Below are positions 47,593 to 55,743 of a stretch of DNA of 64,000 nucleotides, piece by piece (positions within the stretch are counted from its first letter, which is position 1; each line of letters starts with the position of its first letter). This DNA comes from Bog-159 sp963707465. Its GTDB lineage: Bacteria > Acidobacteriota > Terriglobia > Bryobacterales > Bryobacteraceae. The notes below the pieces were generated by a model that saw only the letters and a program-made list of their open reading frames with translations, was not told the DNA's origin and did not search any database. The stretch lies in assembly GCA_963707465.1 (NCBI GenBank), contig CAVPQK010000011.1:186001-250000 (forward strand), read 5' to 3'. Both the position numbers and the translations under genes were made by a program.

Positions 47593-47949
47593 CTAGACCC
47601 ACTCCAAGGCGCCCTTTTTGTAGGCCCAGATATAGCCCACCACCAGGATGGCGAGGAACACCACCACCTCGGCCACGCCAAACCATCCCAAAGTCTTATA
47701 CCGGACGGCCCAAGGAAACAGGAAGATGGTCTCTACGTCGAAAATTACGAACAGGATGGCGATGATGTAGAAGCGCACGGTGTAGCGCCCGCGCGAGTCC
47801 GAGGCGGCTTTGATGCCGCACTCATAGGCCTCCAGCTTGGTGGCGAACGGGGATGACGGCCGGATCAGCTTGGCGATGATAATAGTCACGACCGGAAACG
47901 CGATGGCGATCGCCAGGAAGATGAAGATCGGTATGTAGCCGCTCGGCAT
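47593..47949 (-). CDS. nuoA: NADH-quinone oxidoreductase subunit A
   Basis: The protein has 118 residues from ATG 47949; an in-frame TTG at 47973 would add eight. Three membrane helices are evident, with the conserved SPFATKLEAYECGIKAASDS loop, which includes the subunit A cysteine, and RFYIIAILFVIFDVETIFL. The loop between helices 1 and 2 is part of the quinone-site region. The other nuo genes are not in the neighbourhood, so this is a stand-alone nuoA. Confidence 0.92.
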   Translation of the reverse strand: MPSGYIPIFIFLAIAIAFPVVTIIIAKLIRPSSPFATKLEAYECGIKAASDSRGRYTVRFYIIAILFVIFDVETIFLFPWAVRYKTLGWFGVAEVVVFLAILVVGYIWAYKKGALEWV

Positions 47950-47996
47950 GGCCACAAATATATCATGGTTCAAGACGGTTAAAGCCGGTTCAAGCG

Positions 47997-49781
47997 ATGA
48001 ACAACGATCCCCGCAGCGAATATACCGAGCGATTGGAGGCCCGCCGCCAGGCCGTTGCGCGGCACGACCAGCGGGACCGCACCATCGGCAACCTGCGCCT
48101 GCTGGTCTTCTCGAGCGCCGCCGTTATAGCGTGGCTGGCTTGGGGACGCGATGCGATCAGCCCGTTCTGGCTAGGTCTTCCGGCGGCGGTTTTCGTTTGC
48201 CTGATGGCGGCACATGAGCGCGTGCTACGGGCGCGCCGCGCCGCCAAGCGCGCGGTGGCGCACTACGAAAGAGCCCTGGCGCGTTTGGACGGGCAGTGGG
48301 CCGGCCACTGTGAAACCGGCGAGCGATTCCTGGACGCCGCTCACCCCTACGCGGCGGATCTCGACCTGTTCGGCCCAGCCTCGCTATTCGAGCTCATGTC
48401 CACCGCGCGCACGCGCATGGGGGAAGCGGCCCTGGCGCGCTGGCTGCTCGAAACCACCGAACCGGCGGTGCTGCGGGCGCGGCACGAAGCCGTCGCCGAG
48501 TTGCGCCCCATGCTGGACTTGCGGGAAGATCTGGCGGTGCTGGGCGAGGATGTGCGGACGGGCGTGCATCCGGCGGAACTGGCGGCGTGGGGCGAGGCGC
48601 CGCCGCTGCTGGAATCGCGCCGCGCCCGCGCTCTGGCCTTCGTCATACCCTGCCTGGTGGCCCTCTGCGCGGTGCTCTGGGGCGCACTGGGCTGGCGCGA
48701 TCCATTTTTCGCGATGCTCGCGGCTGTGGCCATCTTCATCGCGCGCTTCCGCCGCGTGGTCGGGCGCGTGGTGGAAGCGGTGGACCAGCCCGCGCACGAT
48801 CTGGCCCTGCTGGCGAAGGTGCTCGCCCGTCTGGAGCGCGAGCGATTCACATCGGCGCGGCTGGTGGAACTGCGGGCCGAACTGGACGTCGCCGGCCTGG
48901 CGCCCTCGGCGCGCATCGCCAAGCTGGACCGCCTGATCGAACTGCTGGCGGAACGCGAGAACCCGTTCATGCGGGCCATCGGACCCCTGATGTTGTGGAC
49001 CGAACAACTGGCTTTCGCCATCGAAGCCTGGCGGCGTCTTTCCGGTCCCGCCCTGCGGCACTGGCTGGACGCGGTGGGCGAGATCGAAGCGCTGTGCGCT
49101 CTGGCGGCTTATGCCTACGAGCATCCGGCGGACGTGTTCCCGGAATTCGAATCCGGCGGGGCCTGCTTTGAAGGCGAGGAAATGGCGCATCCGCTGCTCG
49201 ATCCCGCGCGTGTCGTGCCGAACAGCGTGCGGCTGGGTGGTGATTTGCGCGTGCTGATCGTGAGCGGGTCGAACATGTCCGGCAAGAGCACGCTGCTACG
49301 CACAGTGGGGATCAACGCGGTGCTGGCCCAGGCGGGAGCGCCCGTGCGTGCGCGCCGGCTGCGGCTGTCGCGCCTGGCGCTGGGGGCCTCCATCCGCACG
49401 CTGGACTCGCTCCAGGACGGCACTTCGCGCTTCTACGCGGAGATTAAGCGCCTGCACCAGATCATGGAGCTGACTGCGGGTCCGCTGCCGGTGCTATTCC
49501 TGCTGGATGAGCTGTTGCACGGTACCAACTCGCACGACCGGCGCATTGGCGCGGAAGCCATCGTGCGCGGCCTGGTGGAGCGCGGCGCGATCGGCCTGGT
49601 GACCACGCACGACCTGGCGCTGGCGCAAGTGGCCGAAGCGCTCGCGGCACGCGCCGCCAACGTACACTTCGAGGATCAGTTCGAGAACGGGCGCATGACG
49701 TTCGACTACTGCCTGCATGCCGGGGTGGTGGAGAAGAGCAATGCGCTGGAGTTGATGCGGTCGGTGGGGCTGGAAGTGTAG
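47997..49781 (+). CDS. Membrane-anchored MutS-like ATPase
   Basis: The 594-residue protein has hydrophobic segments at about residues 32-75 (LRLLVFSSAAVIAWLAW) and 215-250. A MutS core/clamp-like helical part follows, then a C-terminal MutS ATPase domain with VSGSNMSGKSTLLRTVG (Walker A, about 424), LGASIRTLDSLQDGTSRFYA, LFLLDELLHGTNSHDRR (Walker B) and LVTTHDLALAQVAEALA. The mismatch-recognition domain I is absent. Such MutS-family proteins with membrane segments have no clear repair role. The last 318 bases are duplicated at 52711-53028. Confidence 0.85.
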   Translation: MNNDPRSEYTERLEARRQAVARHDQRDRTIGNLRLLVFSSAAVIAWLAWGRDAISPFWLGLPAAVFVCLMAAHERVLRARRAAKRAVAHYERALARLDGQWAGHCETGERFLDAAHPYAADLDLFGPASLFELMSTARTRMGEAALARWLLETTEPAVLRARHEAVAELRPMLDLREDLAVLGEDVRTGVHPAELAAWGEAPPLLESRRARALAFVIPCLVALCAVLWGALGWRDPFFAMLAAVAIFIARFRRVVGRVVEAVDQPAHDLALLAKVLARLERERFTSARLVELRAELDVAGLAPSARIAKLDRLIELLAERENPFMRAIGPLMLWTEQLAFAIEAWRRLSGPALRHWLDAVGEIEALCALAAYAYEHPADVFPEFESGGACFEGEEMAHPLLDPARVVPNSVRLGGDLRVLIVSGSNMSGKSTLLRTVGINAVLAQAGAPVRARRLRLSRLALGASIRTLDSLQDGTSRFYAEIKRLHQIMELTAGPLPVLFLLDELLHGTNSHDRRIGAEAIVRGLVERGAIGLVTTHDLALAQVAEALAARAANVHFEDQFENGRMTFDYCLHAGVVEKSNALELMRSVGLEV

Positions 49782-49807
49782 CGAGGCGGTACAATCGCTA
49801 GAGCACC

Positions 49808-52444
49808 GTGAGGCTTTGTCCATCATGCGCGACCGCCGTGCCGCTGGACCATGAGTTCTGTGGGAAATGCGGCACGCCTGTGGATGGCGCGCCAGGCACC
49901 GCCACTGAGACTGTGCACCAGCCGCGCAGTTCCGTTCCCCCTTCCTCCAACAACATGGATGAGGGCCGATTCCCGCCTGGAACTTTGCTGGCGCAGCGCT
50001 ATAGGATCGTGAGCTTGCTCGGCCGCGGCGGTATGGGCGAGGTGTACCGCGCCAACGATCTGCTGCTGGGCCAGACGGTGGCGCTCAAGTTCCTTCCCGC
50101 CCAATGGACGTCCGATGAGGCGAAGCTTGCCCGGTTTCGCAACGAAGTGCGCATCGCGCGGCAGGTCTCCCACCCCAATGTCTGCCGCGTGTACGACATC
50201 GGCGAAGCCGAGGGATCGACCTATCTCTCGATGGAGTACGTGGACGGCGAAGATCTGGCCTCCCTGCTGCGGCGCATCGGGCGGCTGCCGCAGGACAAGG
50301 CGTTGGAGATCGCCCGCCAGCTCTGCGCGGGACTGGCCGCCGCACACGATAAGGGCGTAGTACACCGCGATCTGAAGCCAGGCAACATCATGCTCGACGG
50401 GCAAGGCCGGTTGCGCATTACCGACTTCGGCCTGGCGGCCGTGGCCGGCGAAGTGAAGGACATTCGCAGCGGCACACGCGGATACATGGCGCCGGAGCAG
50501 CAATCCGGCCAGGAGGTCACGGCACGCAGCGACATTTACGCGTTGGGTGTGGTGCTGCATGAGGTTTTCACCGGGAAACGCCCCTCCGCGGATTCGACTC
50601 ACCCGGATCTGGCCCCCGAGGTGGATCGCGTGATCCGCCGCTGCCTGGCCGAGGATCCGGCCAAGCGCCCCGCTTCGGCGCTGCAAGTTGCGGCCGCACT
50701 GCCTGGAGGCGACCCGCTCGCGGCGGCGCTGGCGGCGGGGGAAACGCCGTCGCCCCAGATGGTCGCGGCAGCGGGGGACACGGATAGCATCTCAGTGCGG
50801 ACCGTGGGCATCTCGGTGGCGTTCATCGTGGCCGGGCTGGTGGTGGCGGCCGTGTTGGGCGGCAAGACGAACGTGCTGGCGAAGACTCCGTTCCCGATGT
50901 CGCCGGCGGTTCTGGAGCAGAAGGCGCAGGATGTGATGCGGAATCTCGGTTACGCCGAGCCGCCCATCGACCGGGCTTTCGGTTTTCGATACGCCGAGGA
51001 TTACCATCGCTACGCGGAGCAGCAGGAGAAGCCCGCCACGTATCGGGCGCAACTCAAGGAAGGGCAGCCCTCGCTGATTTACTTCTGGTACCGGCAGAGC
51101 CCGCAATACTTCGAGGCGGGATCGACGTCGGAGGCCCCGTTCTCAGTTGGTTCGGTGGTGACGCCCCACAACCCGCCGCCAACTCACTCCGGAATGGCCA
51201 GTTTGAATCTGGACCCGCAGGGCCGCCTGATCGAGTTCAGCGCAGTGCCTCCGCAGGTCGAAGAGACGCCGTCCCAGCCGCGCCAGGCCGATTGGACTGC
51301 GTTGTTGACCGCCGCTGGCCTGGATATGACACGATTCTCGCCCGCCGAGCCGCTCTGGGTCCCACTGGTAAGCTTCGACACACGCGCGGCGTGGACCGGT
51401 TCGTACGCGCACACGCCGGAGGCGCCAGTGCGCATCGAGGCCGCATCCTGGCGCGGAAAGGCGGTGAGTTTCCAAGTGATTGGTCCGTGGTCGAAGCCGG
51501 AACGGATGCAGCCCTCAAACTGGACGGTAGGCGAGGGGCTCGCGGCGGCGTTCTTTATCTGCATGCTGATACTGGCCTCGTTGCTGGCCTGGCGCAATGT
51601 CCGCCTCCAAAAAGGGGACACCCGCGGCGCGGCGCGCCTGGCCGGCTTTATCTTCATTCTCCACGTGTTGGTATGGGTGTGCGACGCGAGCCACGTCCCG
51701 ACCCCGCACGAACTAGGGAGTTTCGTCGGATGCCTGACCCAAGCGTTCGCGGCCGCGGTCCGATCGTGGATCTTCTATGTGGCGCTGGAGCCTTATGTAA
51801 GGCGGCACTGGCCCCAGATCATGATTACCTGGAGCCGCTTACTCGGCGGCGGAATTCGCGACGCCTTGGTGGGAGGGCATCTGCTCATCGGGGTGGCTTT
51901 CGGGGTTGGGTTCGCCATCTGGTTCGTCGTCGTTCGCCTCCACTATTGGGAGCAATTTGGAGTTATCATGCCCGAGCAGTTGGACCTAAGGTCATTGCTG
52001 GACGTCCGGCGCATGACCTTTATCCTGGATAGTGCGCTGATTAGCTCGATTTTTGGCTCACTGCTTCTGCTCCTCTTCTTTTTCCTGCTCCGCACCGTGT
52101 TTCGGCGGATGTGGATCGCGTCAGCCGCCTTCATTGTTGGCATTACCCTGGCCCTCTTTAGCACCGTTCCACCCGGTCACTTGGGTCTTTTCGACTGGGT
52201 TAGCGTCCCGCTCGATGCCGTGCTCCTGGTGTTCATCCTGAATCGATTCGGAATATTGGCGCTGATCGTCGCCCTCTCCGTCTCCGCTCTGGCCAGTTTC
52301 CCGCTCACTGCGGATCTCTCGACGTGGTATGCAGGCAGCTCTCTTTTTGCTATCGGCAGCGTACTGGCGCTGGCCGCATACGCTTTGTACACCGCACTCG
52401 CCGGGCGGCCCCTTTTCGGGACGGGATTCCTCGACAGCGACTGA
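49808..52444 (+). CDS. Zinc-ribbon Ser/Thr protein kinase with large membrane C-terminus
   Basis: The 878-residue protein begins with a zinc ribbon (RLCPSCATAVPLDHEFCGKC, residues 2-21). A complete PknB-type kinase domain spans about 62-320: LGRGGMGEVYRANDLLLGQ, VALKFL, VVHRDLKPGNIML, ITDFGLA and YMAPEQQSG. A membrane helix lies near 333-355 and a soluble segment at about 370-570. At least seven hydrophobic helices follow to the end, unlike the PASTA or repeat domains of many kinases. The start is GTG 49808. It may sense membrane signals. Targets are unknown; the FHA protein at 39181-40014 is a conceivable reader. Confidence 0.9.
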   Translation: MRLCPSCATAVPLDHEFCGKCGTPVDGAPGTATETVHQPRSSVPPSSNNMDEGRFPPGTLLAQRYRIVSLLGRGGMGEVYRANDLLLGQTVALKFLPAQWTSDEAKLARFRNEVRIARQVSHPNVCRVYDIGEAEGSTYLSMEYVDGEDLASLLRRIGRLPQDKALEIARQLCAGLAAAHDKGVVHRDLKPGNIMLDGQGRLRITDFGLAAVAGEVKDIRSGTRGYMAPEQQSGQEVTARSDIYALGVVLHEVFTGKRPSADSTHPDLAPEVDRVIRRCLAEDPAKRPASALQVAAALPGGDPLAAALAAGETPSPQMVAAAGDTDSISVRTVGISVAFIVAGLVVAAVLGGKTNVLAKTPFPMSPAVLEQKAQDVMRNLGYAEPPIDRAFGFRYAEDYHRYAEQQEKPATYRAQLKEGQPSLIYFWYRQSPQYFEAGSTSEAPFSVGSVVTPHNPPPTHSGMASLNLDPQGRLIEFSAVPPQVEETPSQPRQADWTALLTAAGLDMTRFSPAEPLWVPLVSFDTRAAWTGSYAHTPEAPVRIEAASWRGKAVSFQVIGPWSKPERMQPSNWTVGEGLAAAFFICMLILASLLAWRNVRLQKGDTRGAARLAGFIFILHVLVWVCDASHVPTPHELGSFVGCLTQAFAAAVRSWIFYVALEPYVRRHWPQIMITWSRLLGGGIRDALVGGHLLIGVAFGVGFAIWFVVVRLHYWEQFGVIMPEQLDLRSLLDVRRMTFILDSALISSIFGSLLLLLFFFLLRTVFRRMWIASAAFIVGITLALFSTVPPGHLGLFDWVSVPLDAVLLVFILNRFGILALIVALSVSALASFPLTADLSTWYAGSSLFAIGSVLALAAYALYTALAGRPLFGTGFLDSD

Positions 52445-52445
52445 C

Positions 52446-52709
52446 CGCTCCCTACACCGGCCAATCCGCCTCGGCGGGCGGCATCTCGATCCAGCCCTGC
52501 TGCGGCACCGCATCCATGGGCCACGCGCAGAATGGGGCGCGACAACTCCTCGGGCGGGTTGAGGTTCAGGAAACGGTAGACGTTGGCCAGATGGCTGCGG
52601 TAAACCTGATCGAATTCCACGCGGTTGGCGGAGTCGTGCTCGGGGCCGTACCACCAGCACCAATCGCTGCCTTCGGCGATCAACAGTTCCTCACAGGCCA
52701 GCCGGCGGC
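52446..52709 (-). pseudogene. Partial copy of the GH57 gene with a 473-bp internal deletion
   Basis: Bases 52446-52521 equal 53600-53675 exactly. Bases 52519-52709 match 54146-54336 with about four mismatches. The two source pieces are 473 bases apart, so the copy lacks that middle, and GGC at the joint is shared. It encodes only a broken GH57 C-terminus. It begins two bases after the kinase stop codon. Confidence 0.85.
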
Positions 52710-52710
52710 A

Positions 52711-53028
52711 ATGGAGCTGACCGCGGGCCCGCTGCCGGTGCTGTTCCTGCTGGATGAGCTGCTGCACGGCACCAACTCGCACCACCGGCGCATCGGCGCG
52801 GAAGCCATCGTGCGCGGCTTGGCGGAGCGTGCAGTGATCGGCCTGGTGACCACGCACGACCTGGCGCTGGCGCAAGTGGCCGAAGCGCTTGCGGCGCGCG
52901 CCGCCAACGTGCACTTCGAGGATCAATTCGAGAACGGACGCATGACGTTCGACTACCGCCTGCATGCGGGCGTGGTGGAGAAAAGCAATGCGCTGGAGTT
53001 GATGCGGTCGGTGGGGCTGGAAGTGTAG
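52711..53028 (+). pseudogene. Duplicate of the last 318 bp of the MutS-like gene
   Basis: The segment starts at an ATG and reads, in frame, MELTAGPLPVLFLLDELLHG to GLEV and the stop, the same as 49464-49781. By hand count about 22 of 318 bases differ and there are no indels. Walker A is missing, so it cannot be an ATPase on its own. Asp in NSHDRRIG is His here. It directly follows the GH57 fragment. Because the frame is intact, a small protein could still be made. Confidence 0.85.
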
Positions 53029-53079
53029 CTCCCGCTGACACCTTCGAGTTCGCGCACTCAACTCCACGCGCGCATAGCG

Positions 53080-53274
53080 TCAGCTATGGCGTTTCGCGAT
53101 CAGCTCCCGAACCTTAGGCACGAGTTCGCGAGGAACATTCATAACGGTCTCGGAGGGCTCAACGCCGGCCTCGTCCTCCACTAGGGCCTCCTCCTCGGTC
53201 TGTGCTTCGTAATGCGCAAGCACCCTTTGCACTCGGTGCTCATCCCACCCGTCGGGAAACTTGTTCTGACTCAT
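53080..53274 (-). CDS. Antitoxin partner of the DUF4258-like toxin
   Basis: The 64-residue protein (MSQNKFPDGWDEHRVQRVLA, then HYEAQTEEEALVEDEAGVEP) is highly acidic and ends VPRELVPKVRELIAKRHS. Its ATG overlaps the toxin stop (ATGA). The order is toxin then antitoxin on the minus strand. This kind of small acidic protein regularly accompanies the DUF4258-like partner. No DNA-binding motif is obvious. It lies next to the duplicated segment. Confidence 0.7.
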   Translation of the reverse strand: MSQNKFPDGWDEHRVQRVLAHYEAQTEEEALVEDEAGVEPSETVMNVPRELVPKVRELIAKRHS

Positions 53275-53555
53275 TGATGTTTCTTCCTTCTGCGCCGGCG
53301 ATACGCCGCCAGGGGCTTCCCCGTCAGTTCGTAGGCCGTGATCACAAATGCACCGTCCGGCTCCGGGTCCGGGATATAGATGACCTTTAAGTACCTACCA
53401 GAGGCTGTTCGGCCCAAAACGATCCTGGAGCCCTCGCGGCCTGCCCGATCTTCTGCCGGATTCTCCAAGACATCGATGACCTCGGCCTCGTCCACCTCAT
53501 GGTTATAGATATGAGGCGACCCGGTCGTGGGGTCGATGTAGAATCGGGCGTGCAA
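53271..53555 (-). CDS. DUF4258-like toxin (BrnT/RelE-fold candidate)
   Basis: The 94-residue protein has MHARFYIDPTTGSPHIYNHE, VDEAEVIDVLENPAEDRAGR, SRIVLGRTASGRYLKVIYI and a C-terminal VITAYELTGKPLAAYRRRRR basic tail. This is the strand-and-helix order of BrnT/DUF4258 toxins. Basic residues at the end could bind RNA. It overlaps the antitoxin gene by four bases. Toxicity is inferred from family and context. Confidence 0.7.
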   Translation of the reverse strand: MHARFYIDPTTGSPHIYNHEVDEAEVIDVLENPAEDRAGREGSRIVLGRTASGRYLKVIYIPDPEPDGAFVITAYELTGKPLAAYRRRRRKKHQ

Positions 53556-53605
53556 GCCTCACCGCCTTTCATTCTAGCGCCTATGCGAGGGCATAGACGC
53601 GCTCC

Positions 53606-55741
53606 CTACACCGGCCAATCCGCCTCGGCGGGCGGCATCTCGATCCAGCCCTGCTGCGGCACCGCATCCATGGGCAGCCCGCCCTGCCACAGCGAGAACT
53701 GGAAGCGGACCGGAGCGCCGGCGCCCGCGCCTAACGCGGCTAGCGAGAGGCGGGCCTCCAGCACATTCTTGAAGGCGAACGCGACGGCCTCGGCGGCAGG
53801 GTCCGGCGCGGCGGCCAGCTTCAGCTCGGTAACGCCGGCGCGGCCGTAATCGAAGCGCACAGTCACTTCGCTCGATTGCGCCGGATCGCCTGCCGAGAGG
53901 TTCAGTCGCGCTTCCATTTCGGAAATGGTTTGCTCGGAGCCGCGGTGAAAGTCCACGCGCAGATACAGGTTCTGGCCGTCCCTGCCGTAGAACACCTCGC
54001 GCACCAGAAACTTCTTGCCGTGCATGGAACCGGAGCGCTCGTCCACACGATACGAGCCCGCGCCCAACCATTCGAAATACGAGGTGACTTCGCCGTCGAT
54101 GACGGGCGTGATTGGCCCGCTGGGCGGGACGTGCGCGGCGCTCACGGCCACGCGCAGAATGGGGCGGGACAACTCCTCGGGCGGGTTGAGGTTCAGGAAA
54201 CGGTAGACGTTGGCCAGATGGCTGCGGTAAAGCTGATCGAATTCCACGCGGTTGGCGGAGTCGTGCTCGGGGCCGTACCACCAGCACCAATCGCTGCCTT
54301 CGGCGATCAACAGTTCCTCATAGGCCAGGCGGCGGCGCTCCGCGGGCGCATTGGCGGCGGCCTGGTAGGTTTCCCGCGCGCGCAGAAGTTGGCTCCAGGC
54401 CTGGTTATCCTCCTCCGCGCCGATCCAGACGTCGAAATTGGCGTTAATCCACGAACCCGGGAAAACATGCGACAGCGGCTCCGGCTCCATTTTGGACAAA
54501 GCGTCGCTGACGGTCACGGCGGACATCTGCGCGTCCTGGGCAATCAGGGTATACAAATAGCGCAGGAAGGGCCGGCCGTTGTGATCGAAGTATTCCCAGG
54601 CATTTTCGCCGTCGAGGATGATGGGAACCAGGGCATCGCGGCCACCCGCCAGGATGCCCCGACAGTTTTCGCGGATGCGATGCAGGAAATCGTGCGCGGC
54701 TTGGGCCGAGTCCATGCCCGAATACACGAAGCCGATCAAGTCGCTCAAGAAATGATCGCGGAAGACCACGCCGAGCTGCTTGTGGTCCTGCTCCCAGCGG
54801 TACGGGCGATAGATGGCGTCCACGCCGATGGCGCGGCCCAGCGTGCGCCCCAGGACCCCGCTGTCGCTGGCAGCCCAGCGGTAGCCGGCGGCGGCGGCGA
54901 TGCCGAAAACCTCGTCGGAAACGGACCCCTCCGAGGGCCACAGGCCAACCGGGGCCACGCCGAACTCGCGCTCCACGTACTGGCGCGCCATCTCCAATTG
55001 CACCTGGGCGTCTTCCGGATAGCGGAACGGGGGTGGCAGCGGCACGCCCGGATGGGAGACCGAGGCGATGTTCGAGTCGCAAAGCAACGGCAGAATGGGG
55101 TGATAGTAGGGGGTGGTGGAGACTTCGATCTGGCCCGCGCCCGCCATTTCACGATAGACCGGGATCACCTTGCCCAGGATCTCCAGCTGCTTGCGCCCTA
55201 CCAGCCGCTGGTCGTCGAGCGAGAAATCCCTGCCCTTCGCAAACAAGTCGCGAATCTCGGGGTCGGCGGTGCGAAACTCCTCGTCGAACCAGATGAGCTG
55301 CGAGACGACCTGCAGGTCGCGGAAATCCTGCGCGGAGAAGCGCCGGCGAGCCGTTTCGAGGCTGGTTTGGGAGTGGCAGGCTTCATAGAGGCCGGCATAG
55401 CGCGGGAGCGACTCGATCATGTGCGCCGGATGCGGCTGCAAGAACTGCTGCAACAGGAAAGTCTGTTCCGCTGCGGTAAGCGCTTCGGCGGGCTTCAGCG
55501 CGACAGCCAGGTAGGGGTCGTGAGCTTCGCCGCGGGCGTACTCATCCACCTGCGCCATCATGGATGGCACTAGGTTGAAGGTTTGCCGCACGGTGGGGAA
55601 TTCGCGCAGGATTTCGACCATGCCGTAGTAGTCTTTGAGCGCGTGCAGGCGGGTCCACGGAAGCTTGTACTCGCCGGACGCGAGATCCTTGTAGAACGGC
55701 TGGTGCATGTGCCAGAGGAAGCAAAGATAGATGCGGGGCAT
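53606..55741 (-). CDS. GH57 glycoside hydrolase (alpha-amylase/amylopullulanase type)
   Basis: The 711-residue protein has MPRIYLCFLWHMHQPFYKDL at the N-terminus, with the His pair usual for GH57. GLWPSEGSVSDEV contains the nucleophile Glu271, and IILDGENAWEYF contains the acid/base Asp377. A C-terminal beta-rich domain (about 500-711) follows the core. It lacks a signal peptide, so it is cytoplasmic and may trim glycogen or maltodextrins. ATG 55741 is two bases from the stop of the upstream gene. Parts of its 3' end are duplicated at 52446-52709. Confidence 0.88.
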   Translation of the reverse strand: MPRIYLCFLWHMHQPFYKDLASGEYKLPWTRLHALKDYYGMVEILREFPTVRQTFNLVPSMMAQVDEYARGEAHDPYLAVALKPAEALTAAEQTFLLQQFLQPHPAHMIESLPRYAGLYEACHSQTSLETARRRFSAQDFRDLQVVSQLIWFDEEFRTADPEIRDLFAKGRDFSLDDQRLVGRKQLEILGKVIPVYREMAGAGQIEVSTTPYYHPILPLLCDSNIASVSHPGVPLPPPFRYPEDAQVQLEMARQYVEREFGVAPVGLWPSEGSVSDEVFGIAAAAGYRWAASDSGVLGRTLGRAIGVDAIYRPYRWEQDHKQLGVVFRDHFLSDLIGFVYSGMDSAQAAHDFLHRIRENCRGILAGGRDALVPIILDGENAWEYFDHNGRPFLRYLYTLIAQDAQMSAVTVSDALSKMEPEPLSHVFPGSWINANFDVWIGAEEDNQAWSQLLRARETYQAAANAPAERRRLAYEELLIAEGSDWCWWYGPEHDSANRVEFDQLYRSHLANVYRFLNLNPPEELSRPILRVAVSAAHVPPSGPITPVIDGEVTSYFEWLGAGSYRVDERSGSMHGKKFLVREVFYGRDGQNLYLRVDFHRGSEQTISEMEARLNLSAGDPAQSSEVTVRFDYGRAGVTELKLAAAPDPAAEAVAFAFKNVLEARLSLAALGAGAGAPVRFQFSLWQGGLPMDAVPQQGWIEMPPAEADWPV

Positions 55742-55743
55742 GG

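Noticed and set aside
53876..55573. 565-codon open frame on the plus strand opposite the GH57 gene
   Set aside because: The GH57 catalytic motifs are on the minus strand, and the plus product has no recognisable domain.
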